Source: JAWKIW01 sp041394145
GTDB lineage: Bacteria > Actinomycetota > Acidimicrobiia > Acidimicrobiales > Acidimicrobilacustridaceae
Direction of reading: 5' to 3'
Assembly: GCA_041394145.1 (NCBI GenBank)
Contig: JAWKIW010000003.1
Span: forward strand, 124,001-188,000
Length of the DNA: 64,000 bases
Below are positions 56,225-64,000 of this stretch, one piece after another. Every line of letters starts with the position of its first letter. The stretch's first letter is position 1. Below the pieces are notes generated by a model. That model was given only the letters and a program-made list of their open reading frames with translations. It searched no databases and was not told the origin of the DNA. The position numbers were made by a program, and so were the translations under genes.

Positions 56225-57464
56225 CTACCGGCGGAGCAGGTCCTTGGCGATGTGGGTGATCTGGATCTCGTCGGTGCCGGCGTAGATCTGGAGCACCTTG
56301 GCGTCGCGGGCGAGCTGCTCGACCTTGAACTCGGCCATGTAGCCGTTGCCGCCGAACAGCTGCACCGCCTCCATCGCCACCTCGGTGGCGGCCCGGGCCG
56401 AGTACAGCTTCATGGCCGACGCCTCGGCGAGCGTGAGCCCCTGGCCCGCCTGGCTCATCTCGATGTAGCGGAACACCAGGTTCTGCACGTTGAGGCGGTG
56501 CACCTCCATGCGGGCCAGCTTCTCCTGGATCAGCTGGAAGTTGCCGATGGGCTGGCCGAACTGCACGCGGTTCTTGGCGTAGTCGACGCTCAGCTCGAGG
56601 CACTGCTCGATGATCCCGAGCGACATGGCGGCCACGCCGGAGCGCTCCATGGAGAACGTGTCCTTGGCGCCCTCGCGGCCACCGGAGGGGACCTCCTCGG
56701 TCTCGCCGATGAGGCGGTCGATGCCCACCCGCACGTCGTTGAGGAACAGCTCACCGGTGGGCGACGAGTGCATGCCCATCTTGCGTAGCGGCTTGGTCTG
56801 CTCGAGGCCGGGCATCCCCGAGTCGAGCACGAACGACAGGATCTTGCGCTCCTCGGGCGGGTTGCCCTCATCGAGCTTGCAGATGAACACGATGGTGTCG
56901 GCGTAGGGACCGTTGGTGATGAAGGTCTTCGAGCCGTTGAGGAGGTACTCGTCGCCGTCGCGGCGGGCCGTGGACTTCATCGAGCCGAAGGCGTCGGACC
57001 CGGAGTTGGGCTCGGTGATGGCCCAGGCGCCGACCTTCTCGAGGGTGAGCAGCTCGGGGACCCAGCGCTCCTTCTGGGCGATCGTGCCCCGCGACGAGAT
57101 GGCGGCAGCGGTGAGCCCCATCGAGACGCCCATGGCCGTGACCATGCCGGGGCAGTACCGGCACAGCTCGATGATGGGGATCATGGTGAACGACGGGTCG
57201 AGACCGCCGCTGCGCTCGGCCTTGGCCGGCGGCTCCTCACCTTTGGCCTTCGCGTCCTCGGCGAGCTTCTCGAACTCGATGCGCTTCTTGAAGCCCTCGC
57301 GGGCCATGACGTCCATGCCGAACGTGGAGAACAGCTTGCGCAGGATGTCGTAGGGCGGCAGGTCGCCGTGCTCGAGCTCGTCCTGGTGGGGGACGACCTC
57401 CTTCTCGATGAACTGGCGCACCGCGTCGGCACGGCATCTTCTGCTCGTCGGTCCACTCGAACAT
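56225..57464 (-). CDS. Acyl-CoA dehydrogenase 2 (one frame break near the start)
   Basis: ATG 57464, preceded by AGGGG, opens MFEWTDEQKM; near 57,433 one extra base (or two missing) shifts to ADAVRQFIEKEVVPHQDELE, and the frame then runs to 56225. Restored length is about 412 residues. Motifs are AWAITEPNSGSDAFGSM, YLLNGSKTFITNG, RVQFGQPIGNFQLIQEKLAR and the catalytic Glu in IYAGTDEIQ. An insertion near residues 60-90 (FKKRIEFEKLAEDAKAKGEE) distinguishes it from gene 1, so the two are not recent copies. Confidence 0.92.
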
Positions 57465-57549
57465 GGATGACCCCTGGATCGTCGGAGACGGCGACGTGGC
57501 GACGCCGACGGCGACCCGTCACGACGGCGGGTCCCGGCTCTGGACTGAC

Positions 57550-57555
57550 ATCGTA
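57550..57555 (-). promoter_or_regulatory. Candidate -10 box TACGAT for acyl-CoA dehydrogenase 2
   Basis: TACGAT on the minus strand gives a leader of about 80 nt before the ATG at 57464. It lies in the 267-bp divergent gap, in which TAGCAT at 57653-57658 may serve the acyltransferase on the plus strand. Confidence 0.3.
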
Positions 57556-57731
57556 AGTGGAGCGCCGCGACGACGGCGAGCCGGCCGGTCGGGACCGGTG
57601 CTGACCTGCGCATCCACCGCCCCGTGACCTCCCCCGGCCGAAGGGTCACGGGTAGCATGCGTCGTCGCCCCCGGGGAACGGCCGGGCGATCCGCGCCCCG
57701 TCGCGACCTACCGAGGAGCCGAGCCCCGCCC

Positions 57732-60494
57732 GTGGCGGTCACCGAAGCCAAGCCCGACCTCTTCCAGGAGCCGCCGGTCACCCCTGCCCCCGCGCCGCGC
57801 CCGGCCGGGGCCTACCTGCCGTACTTCCCGGGGCTCGACGGCGTGCGCGGGTTGGCGGTGATCGGGGTGCTGGTGTTCCACGCCGGCTTCGGGTGGGCGG
57901 TCGGCGGCTACCTCGGCGTGTCGACCTTCTTCACCCTGTCGGGCTTCCTCATCACCTCGCTGCTGTTCGCCGAGCGGGCGGCCACCGGGTCGGTCGACCT
58001 CAAGGCCTTCTGGGTGCGCCGGTTCCGTCGGCTGATGCCGGCGGCGATGGCCGCGCTGGCCCTGGCCACGCTCTACGGCCTGATCGCGGCCGACGCCATC
58101 CAGAAGCGCAACCTCGCCGGCGACGTCATCTCGTCGCTCGCCTACGTCGCCAACTGGCGCTTCGTGCTGAGCGGCCAGTCCTACGCCCAGCTGTTCGCCG
58201 CCCCGTCGCCGGTCCAGCACTTCTGGAGCCTGGCGATCGAGGAGCAGTTCTACCTCTTCTACCCGCTGGTCGCCTACGCCCTGCTGAAGGTCGCCAACTT
58301 CTCCCGGGCCCGCTTCGGGGCGATCATCGCCGTGCTGACCGGACTTTCGGTGGCGGCACCGTTCCTGTTCGGCTTCTCGGTCGACCGGATCTACTACGGC
58401 ACCGACACGCGCGCCGCCGAGCTGCTCGTCGGCGTGCTCCTGGCGGTGGTCCTCAACGACCACAAGGTCACCCACCGCATCGCCAACCGGCGGGGGCTCC
58501 AACGGGGGCTCGGCTGGGCGGGCTTCGCCGCCCTCCTCGGCTCGCTGGCCCTGTGGACGCTCACGCCCCAGGAATCGGCGTGGCTCTACAAGGGCGGGTT
58601 CTTCGGCTACGCGCTGCTGTCGGCGCTGGTGATCCTGGCCGCGCTGCTGCCCACCGGTCCCGTCCAGGCCATCTTGTCGGTGCAGCCGCTGCGCTGGCTC
58701 GGCCAGATCTCCTACGGCGTCTACCTCTACCACTGGCCGGTCTTCCTCTGGCTCGACGAGGGGCGCACCGGCCTGTCCGGCTGGGGTCTGTTCGCGGTGC
58801 GCATGGCGGCCACCCTCGCCGTCGCCCTGCTCTCCTACCGGTTCCTGGAGATGCCCATCCGGCGAGGCAGCCGCCTCTTCCGGCGGCGGCCGATCCTGCT
58901 GGCGCCCATCGCCGCCGGCGCCATCGCCGTCAGCGTCCTGGCCATCACCCTGACGGCGCCGGCACCGGCGATCGACTTCGAGTCGGCCCAGGAGCAGCTG
59001 GCCCAGATCGCCACCAACGACCCACCACCCCCGCCGCCGGCCGACCCGGCCGCCGAGAACCCACCCAAGCCCCGACTCGCCGTGTTCGGCGACTCGACCG
59101 CCCTGATGACCGGCATGGGCCTGACGTCCGAGCTCGTCGCCACCGGCAAGGCCGACGTCGTGCCGGGCGTGACCCTGCTCGGGTGCAGCGTGTCCCGCTA
59201 CGGCGAACGCCGCGACGCCAAGACCCAAGGGCCGATCGACCCCGAGTGCAACAACTGGGCGGTCACCTGGAAGCAGGCGATCGACAAGGGCCAGCCCAAC
59301 GTCGTCTACGTGCAGGTCGGCCCGTGGGAGGTCATCGACCGGCGCCTGCCCGGCGACAAGCAGTGGCGATCGGTGGGCGACCCCGTCTTCGACGACTACC
59401 TCCGCAAGGAGATGCTGGCCGCCGTCGACCTGCTGTCGGCCGAGGGCGCCGAGGTGATGTGGGCGACGCTGCCCCCCATCGGCGCCCTCCCGGGCCAAGA
59501 CCCCTACAAGGAGCGGGGCCAGGGCGCCGACCCGGAACGAGCCAAGCGCTACAACGAGCTGGTCAACGAGCTGCCGGCGCTACGGCCCGGCAAGGTGCAC
59601 GTCGTCGACCTCTCTTCGTGGCTGGTGAACTCCGGCGAGGACGGCCGGCTGCGCCCCGACGGGGTCCACTTCGGGCTCGAGACGTCCCGCGAGGTGGCCC
59701 GCCGGTGGCTCGCCGACGAGATCGTCACCGCCTTCGACGAGGACTGGCGAGCGACGCACGAGGGTGGGGTCGTCGGACAGCCGGCCTCCACCAGTCGGCC
59801 GCTGCGCGTCATGACCGTCGGCGACTCCGCCGGGCTGTCCCTCGCCTTCGGGTTCGCCGGCTTCCACGACGCCACCGGCAAGGTCACCCCGCTCAACACG
59901 GCCAGCGTCGGCTGCGGCATCGGCCGGGGCGGCGAGCGCAAGAACAAGAACCGGGTCGAGACCGTGCCGAAGGAGTGCGACGCCTGGCCCGACGAGCTGC
60001 CGAGCGCCGTGCGGCGCGACCGACCCGACGTCGTCGTCGTCACCACCGCGGCCTGGGATGTGGCCGACCGGCGCCTGCCGGGCGACGACCAGTGGCGAGC
60101 GCCCGGCGATCCCGTCTACGACGACTACCTCCGCGGCGAGTTCGCCGCCTACGCCGACGCCGCCCACAGCGGCGGCGCTCCGGTGGCGTGGCTCGCCTAC
60201 CCGCCCATCGAGCTGGGCCGGACCGACCAGCCGAAGCCGTCCTCGCCCTACCCCGCCAGCGACCCCGCCAGGATGGCGCGCCAGAACGAGATCGCCCGGC
60301 AGGTCGCCGAGTCACGACCCTGGATGCACGTCGTCCCGCTCGACGACCACGCCCGCTCCTTCCCGGGCGGGGTGATGGACACGGACTACCGCGAGGACGG
60401 CGTGCACTTCACCGCCGACGGCGCCCTCCGCCTGGTCACCGACTGGCTCTACGACCGCCTCGTCGAGGTCACCCGCGGTCCGCAGCCGGCGTAG
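57732..60494 (+). CDS. OafA-like acyltransferase 3 membrane protein with two C-terminal SGNH domains
   Basis: This 920-residue protein has an N-terminal acyltransferase-3 domain of ten or more helices with the catalytic His in VIGVLVFHAGFGWAVGG and the RRFRRLMPA loop. It then has two SGNH-hydrolase-like domains in tandem. The first has Ser455 in FGDST and Asp643-His646 in RPDGVHF; the second has Ser699 in VGDSA and Asp889-His892 in REDGVHF. The two share DRRLPGD(K/D)QWR, (F/Y)DDYLR and other segments, so one is a duplicate. The role would be O-acetylation of an envelope glycan outside the membrane. The GTG at 57732 is preferred, with GAGGAG upstream; an ATG at 57657 is possible. Confidence 0.88.
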   Translation: MAVTEAKPDLFQEPPVTPAPAPRPAGAYLPYFPGLDGVRGLAVIGVLVFHAGFGWAVGGYLGVSTFFTLSGFLITSLLFAERAATGSVDLKAFWVRRFRRLMPAAMAALALATLYGLIAADAIQKRNLAGDVISSLAYVANWRFVLSGQSYAQLFAAPSPVQHFWSLAIEEQFYLFYPLVAYALLKVANFSRARFGAIIAVLTGLSVAAPFLFGFSVDRIYYGTDTRAAELLVGVLLAVVLNDHKVTHRIANRRGLQRGLGWAGFAALLGSLALWTLTPQESAWLYKGGFFGYALLSALVILAALLPTGPVQAILSVQPLRWLGQISYGVYLYHWPVFLWLDEGRTGLSGWGLFAVRMAATLAVALLSYRFLEMPIRRGSRLFRRRPILLAPIAAGAIAVSVLAITLTAPAPAIDFESAQEQLAQIATNDPPPPPPADPAAENPPKPRLAVFGDSTALMTGMGLTSELVATGKADVVPGVTLLGCSVSRYGERRDAKTQGPIDPECNNWAVTWKQAIDKGQPNVVYVQVGPWEVIDRRLPGDKQWRSVGDPVFDDYLRKEMLAAVDLLSAEGAEVMWATLPPIGALPGQDPYKERGQGADPERAKRYNELVNELPALRPGKVHVVDLSSWLVNSGEDGRLRPDGVHFGLETSREVARRWLADEIVTAFDEDWRATHEGGVVGQPASTSRPLRVMTVGDSAGLSLAFGFAGFHDATGKVTPLNTASVGCGIGRGGERKNKNRVETVPKECDAWPDELPSAVRRDRPDVVVVTTAAWDVADRRLPGDDQWRAPGDPVYDDYLRGEFAAYADAAHSGGAPVAWLAYPPIELGRTDQPKPSSPYPASDPARMARQNEIARQVAESRPWMHVVPLDDHARSFPGGVMDTDYREDGVHFTADGALRLVTDWLYDRLVEVTRGPQPA

Positions 60495-63000
60495 CCCCGT
60501 CGGGTGCGGCCGATCCGTCCCGTCCCTCGCCCTCGCCGCGTCCCTCACCCTCACCACCCTCGAGGCTGATCCGCGGCAGGAGGCGATCCAGCCACGACGG
60601 GAACCACCAGCAGGCCTTGCCCACCAGCTCCATCGATGCCGGCACGAGCATCATGCGCACGATGGTGGCGTCGATCAGCACCGCGGCGGCCATGCCGAAG
60701 CCGATCATCTTGACGGCCTCGGCCGGGTTCACCGCCGAGAAGCCGAACACGCTGATCATGATCAGGGCGGCGGCGGTGATGACCCGGGCGGTGTGACCCA
60801 GGCCGGCCACCACCGCCTCGCGGCTGTCACCGGAGCGGTCGTACTCCTCCCTGATGCGGGACAGGAGGAAGACCTCGTAGTCCATCGACAGGCCGAACAG
60901 CACGGCGAACATCATCACCGGCACCACGGCCACGATGGCGATCCTCTGGTTGACCCCGATGAGCGACGCGCCCCACCCGAGCTGGAACACGGCGACGAGC
61001 AGGCCGAGCGCGGCACCGATCGACAGCAGGTTCATGATCGCCGCGTTGAGCGGGACGTACAACGAGCGGAACACCATCATCAGCAGCGTGAAGGCCAGCA
61101 GCAGCACCAGACCGATGAACCACAGGATGCGGGCCTGCACCTGGGCGACGAGGTCGATCAGGATGGCGGTCTGACCGCCGACGAACACCGAGGTCGGGGC
61201 GATGGCGGTGCCGTTCAGCGCCTTCGGGATCACCGTGGCGCGCAGCGTGTTCACGAGGTCCTTCGTCGCGCCTTCGCTGGGTCCCGTGGAAGGCGTCACG
61301 GCCAGCACGAACACCTCGCCGCACACGCCGACCGGGGTCACCCGCGTGACCCCGGGCGTGTTGAGGAGCGCGCCCCCCAAGGCCAGCAGCGCCTGCTCCT
61401 GGGGCTGGGTGGGCGTCACCGCGGTGGGCGAGCCCGAGCCGCACGCCGCCGACGCGTTGGTGGCGGTGCCCGGTGTGGACGCGCTGGTGGGCACGCTCGT
61501 CGTCGGGCCGCCCGCCGCGGCGGTGGTCGGCGTCGCGGCGGCGGTCGTCGGCGTCGTGGCGCCCGGCGCCGTGGTGCCCGGCCCGGTGGTGCCGCTCGAC
61601 GCCGGCGCGGTGGAGCCCCCGCCGGCGAGCTGCACGACCAGCAGCAGCGGGCCCGTCGAGCCGGGGCCGAAGGCCTCGGTCTGCTGGTCGAAGGCGATGC
61701 GCTGGGTGCTGCCGGCCGGTGCGGTGGCGTCGTCGGGCATCCCGAGATCGATGCGCAGCAGGGGGTAGGCGAGCCCGAGCAGCACGACCAGGCTGACGAC
61801 GGTGAAGATCGCCGGACGCCGGGCGATGGCCCCGGCCCACCGGGCCGAGAACGACGCCCGCATCGCCTCGTCGGTCTCCTCCTCGGCCGGCTTGTGCCAG
61901 GGAAGGCGCAGCGCGTCGATCCGCCGGCCGAGCAGCCCGAGGACCGCCGGCAGCAGCGTGAGCGCCGAGCACACCGTCACCGCGACGTACAAGGCGGCGA
62001 CGACGCCCAGCCAGGTGATGTAGGGGATGCCGATCACGAACAGGCCGACGAGCGCGATGCACACGGTGATGGCGGCGAACAGCACCGACGACCCCGATGT
62101 GGCGATGGCGTTGCCGACGGCCTCCTGCACCGTCATGCCCTGCCCCAGGTTCTGCCGGTAGCGGCTCACGATGAAGAGCGAGTAGTCGATGCCCACGCCG
62201 AGGCCGATGGTGGTGGCGATGACCGGCGCGATCGACCCGATCTCGAACCGCGACTCGAGGATCACCACCGCCATGGACGACACCAGCAGGCTGAACAGGG
62301 CGTTGACGAGCGGCACCGCCATGCCGGTCACCGACCCGAGCGCCACGAGCAGGATGATCACGGCCAGGGCGAGGCCGATGAGGTCGGCGTGGGCCGAGAT
62401 GCCGGTGTCGTCGGTGTTGAGGGCGTCGACGACCTCGCCCCCGAAGGCGGTGCTCACCTTGGCCTGCGCGGCCGGCGTCACCGCCTGCTGCATGCGGGGC
62501 ACGACATCCTTGGGGATGGCGTCGAAGTCCTCCGTGAAGACGAGGTTGGCCATGGCGTACGCGCCGTCGTCGGAGATCGGTGACGCCAGCAACCGGTCGA
62601 GCGGGATGTCCGTCCCGGGGACGGGGTCGCTGAGCGGTTGGCCGTGGTCCATCGCCAGCAGGGCGGCGTTGACCTGGAACGGGTTGGAGACCGAGCTGAC
62701 CGTGGGCACCTTGGCCAGGTTCGCCAACGACGCCTCGATGGCGGCCTGGTTGGCCGGATCGGTGACCTTGCCGTCAGGCGTGTGGAACACCGCCACCGCG
62801 CCCGGCGCGGCGAGGGCCGGCGCGTTCTCCATGAACAGCTGCAGCGCCTCGTCCGACGGCGCGCCCGGGATGGAGAAGGAGTCACGGGTGGTGCCGCCCG
62901 ATGCCTTGGCCGCCACGCCGACGAGCACGGCGATCACCAGCCAGGCACCGATCACCCACCAGTGATGGCGCGCCGCGCCCCGTCCCAGGCGATCGAGCAC
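60469..63000 (-). CDS. MMPL-family RND transporter
   Basis: This 843-residue protein has two halves of one plus five helices, each with a periplasmic loop, as in MmpL-type lipid exporters. The conserved GLGVGIDYSLFIVSRYRQNL and the second-half FGLSMDYEVFLLSRIREEYD segments carry the proton-relay Asp-Tyr pairs. The second periplasmic loop contains an unusual run of about 65 residues rich in Thr, Ala, Gly and Pro (TTPTTAAATPTTAAAGGPTT). The tail is Glu/Gly-rich. Its end overlaps the convergent acyltransferase gene by 26 bp. The substrate is probably an envelope lipid. Confidence 0.9.
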   Translation of the reverse strand: MLDRLGRGAARHHWWVIGAWLVIAVLVGVAAKASGGTTRDSFSIPGAPSDEALQLFMENAPALAAPGAVAVFHTPDGKVTDPANQAAIEASLANLAKVPTVSSVSNPFQVNAALLAMDHGQPLSDPVPGTDIPLDRLLASPISDDGAYAMANLVFTEDFDAIPKDVVPRMQQAVTPAAQAKVSTAFGGEVVDALNTDDTGISAHADLIGLALAVIILLVALGSVTGMAVPLVNALFSLLVSSMAVVILESRFEIGSIAPVIATTIGLGVGIDYSLFIVSRYRQNLGQGMTVQEAVGNAIATSGSSVLFAAITVCIALVGLFVIGIPYITWLGVVAALYVAVTVCSALTLLPAVLGLLGRRIDALRLPWHKPAEEETDEAMRASFSARWAGAIARRPAIFTVVSLVVLLGLAYPLLRIDLGMPDDATAPAGSTQRIAFDQQTEAFGPGSTGPLLLVVQLAGGGSTAPASSGTTGPGTTAPGATTPTTAAATPTTAAAGGPTTSVPTSASTPGTATNASAACGSGSPTAVTPTQPQEQALLALGGALLNTPGVTRVTPVGVCGEVFVLAVTPSTGPSEGATKDLVNTLRATVIPKALNGTAIAPTSVFVGGQTAILIDLVAQVQARILWFIGLVLLLAFTLLMMVFRSLYVPLNAAIMNLLSIGAALGLLVAVFQLGWGASLIGVNQRIAIVAVVPVMMFAVLFGLSMDYEVFLLSRIREEYDRSGDSREAVVAGLGHTARVITAAALIMISVFGFSAVNPAEAVKMIGFGMAAAVLIDATIVRMMLVPASMELVGKACWWFPSWLDRLLPRISLEGGEGEGRGEGEGRDGSAAPDGATPAADRG

Positions 63001-63093
63001 GTCGGGTCCCCCTCTGTCGGATGCGTGGCGCCACCGCCGACCGGCGCCGGTTCAGCATAGGTGCGCCCCGCGTGCGGGGCCGGGACCGCCGCG

Positions 63094-63567
63094 TCAGGCT
63101 CCGGCGTCTCCCCCACCGGCGTCGAGGCGGGCCTTGGCCTCGGTCCAGCCCTGGATCATGGTGGCGAACGACGCCGGGTTGTAGATGTCCTCCTCGTAGG
63201 ACCACATCCCGTTGCCGGCGTACTTCAGCAGCGTGAAGTTGTAGGCCTGGTGCAGGCTGCCGTCACCCGGGTCGGCCATCCGGTTCCACACCTGGCAGAC
63301 GACCCAGCCCCGGTCTTCGTCGACGAGGTGCCACTCCACGGGGAAGTGCGGCATCTCCGAGCCCGGCCACGTGCGCATCGTCTCGGTGATCCACCGCCGG
63401 ATGGCCTCTCGTCCGCCGAAGGTCCCGTAGTGGTGCTCGACGTAGGTGGCGTCCTCGGTGAACAGGTCGGCCCAGCCGTTCCAGTCGCCTGTGGTCCCGG
63501 CCACCAGCGCGGCGCGCTGGTAGCGCTCGAAGGCCTCCTCGATCTCGTCGCGGCTCCAGCGACCCAT
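63094..63567 (-). CDS. SnoaL/NTF2-like fold protein
   Basis: This 157-residue cone-shaped fold protein of the SnoaL-like group has WSRDEIEEAFERYQRAALVA, WNGWADLFTEDATYVEHHYG, FGGREAIRRWITETM and FNPAS-like ends (EEDIYNPASFATMIQGW). Members are cyclases, isomerases or binding proteins, and activity cannot be inferred. The ATG at 63567 has a GAGGGGG ribosome site and a TAGGGT box about 45 nt upstream. Confidence 0.82.
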   Translation of the reverse strand: MGRWSRDEIEEAFERYQRAALVAGTTGDWNGWADLFTEDATYVEHHYGTFGGREAIRRWITETMRTWPGSEMPHFPVEWHLVDEDRGWVVCQVWNRMADPGDGSLHQAYNFTLLKYAGNGMWSYEEDIYNPASFATMIQGWTEAKARLDAGGGDAGA

Positions 63568-63683
63568 GACGTCCCCCTCGTGGTCGGCGTGTGGGACCGA
63601 CCCTACGGCAGCGTCGGCCGTGCGAGCACCGCCAGGACCGGAGCCGCGACCGCCGAGGGAGGCCCCGACGCCCCCTCAGGGGG

Positions 63684-64000
63684 TCAGCCGACCAGCCACC
63701 GGCGGGAGGTGATGAGGTCGGCCACCAGGGCGGTCCAGCCCGTCTGGTGCGACGCGCCGAGCCCCGCGCCGTCGTCGCCGTGGAAGTACTCGTGGAACGG
63801 GATCAGGTCGTGCCACGGGCCGGGACGTTGGAAGAGCTCGACGTCGCCGAACACCGGCCGGCGACCGTCGGGACCCTCCAGGAAGAGCGCCGTGAGCCGC
63901 CGGGCCAGCTCGTCGGCCACCTCGACCAGGGTCGCCTGGTGCCCCGACCCCGTCGGAAGCTCGACCGTGAAGCCGTCACCGAGCACCCGGTGGTAGCGCC
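63684..64000 (-). CDS. C-terminal end of an MGH1/GH63-like glycosidase (partial, runs off the window)
   Basis: The frame is open to the window edge and ends at 63684. The visible 105 residues include FQRPGPWHDLIPFHEYFHGD and DGAGLGASHQTGWTALVADL, which match the C-terminus of mannosylglycerate-hydrolase-like glycosidases with an (alpha/alpha)6 barrel, often annotated as glucosidases. The catalytic acids lie upstream and are not visible. The start is outside the window. Confidence 0.7.
   Translation of the reverse strand, partial: RYHRVLGDGFTVELPTGSGHQATLVEVADELARRLTALFLEGPDGRRPVFGDVELFQRPGPWHDLIPFHEYFHGDDGAGLGASHQTGWTALVADLITSRRWLVG

Overview
This 64 kb window is very GC-rich (codon third positions are almost always G or C) and reads as a chromosomal segment of a free-living actinobacterium. 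The evidence is a mycothiol ligase (MshC), a phosphatidylinositol-mannoside gene set (PIP synthase, PatA-like acyltransferase, PimA), an F420-type NADPH reductase, FabI, and many TANNNT -10 boxes placed 6-8 nt before start codons, as in leaderless actinobacterial transcripts. A deep-branching lineage such as Acidimicrobiia is my guess; nothing here proves it. I see no rRNA, tRNA, CRISPR array, transposase, integrase or phage gene. No gap between genes exceeds 300 bp.

Layout. 1-6.1 kb: gltB-gltD, read leftwards into a hairpin at the window edge. 6.3-9.6 kb: an M18 aminopeptidase and a copper amine oxidase, both rightwards. 9.7-12.4 kb: a PP-loop/QueC-like protein of unknown role, then a truncated DUF385-type N-terminus coupled to a methyltransferase, and a 37-residue membrane microprotein. 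12.4-16.2 kb: a vWA / PP2C phosphatase / Ser-Thr kinase triad (TerY-P type) whose kinase appears to continue into a transmembrane helix and an exported domain. 16.5-18.9 kb: ruvC-ruvA-(small ORF)-ruvB. 19-21 kb: a two-gene ABC exporter. 21-25.2 kb: a GT87-like membrane protein with a peroxiredoxin, then pdxS-pdxT-yebC. 25.3-28.6 kb: two DUF3048 proteins with a degenerate M48 protease. 28.7-31.5 kb: pgsA-patA-pimA. 31.7-34.3 kb: an EF-G paralogue and a DinB-like protein. 34.3-41.5 kb: a membrane protein, Sco1, thrS with an HIT protein, a PlsC-like acyltransferase, mshC and an F420 reductase. 41.7-44.5 kb: a degenerate dynamin-like GTPase, fabI and a small membrane protein. 44.6-51.3 kb: a DUF6285/phosphotransferase pair, two CNNM-type proteins and a P-type ATPase. 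51.5-54.9 kb: TauE, a lone ABC ATPase, an SRPBCC protein and a CPBP protease. 55-57.5 kb: two convergent acyl-CoA dehydrogenases. 57.7-64 kb: an acyltransferase-3 protein with two SGNH domains, an MMPL transporter, a SnoaL-like protein and the C-terminal end of a GH63-like glycosidase.

The leftward backbone thrS-HIT ... pgsA-patA-pimA ... pdxS-pdxT-yebC ... ruvC-ruvA-ruvB follows the gene order of Mycobacterium tuberculosis Rv2614c to Rv2592c, with extra modules inserted. Neighbouring genes are often joined by ATGA, GTGA or TGATG overlaps, which suggests translational coupling.

Caution on sequence quality. About fifteen genes, several of them highly conserved housekeeping genes, are broken by one-base (rarely two-base) indels in G/C runs, often in compensating sets. 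I read these as consensus errors rather than pseudogenes. For those genes I give the full inferred span and name the break positions.
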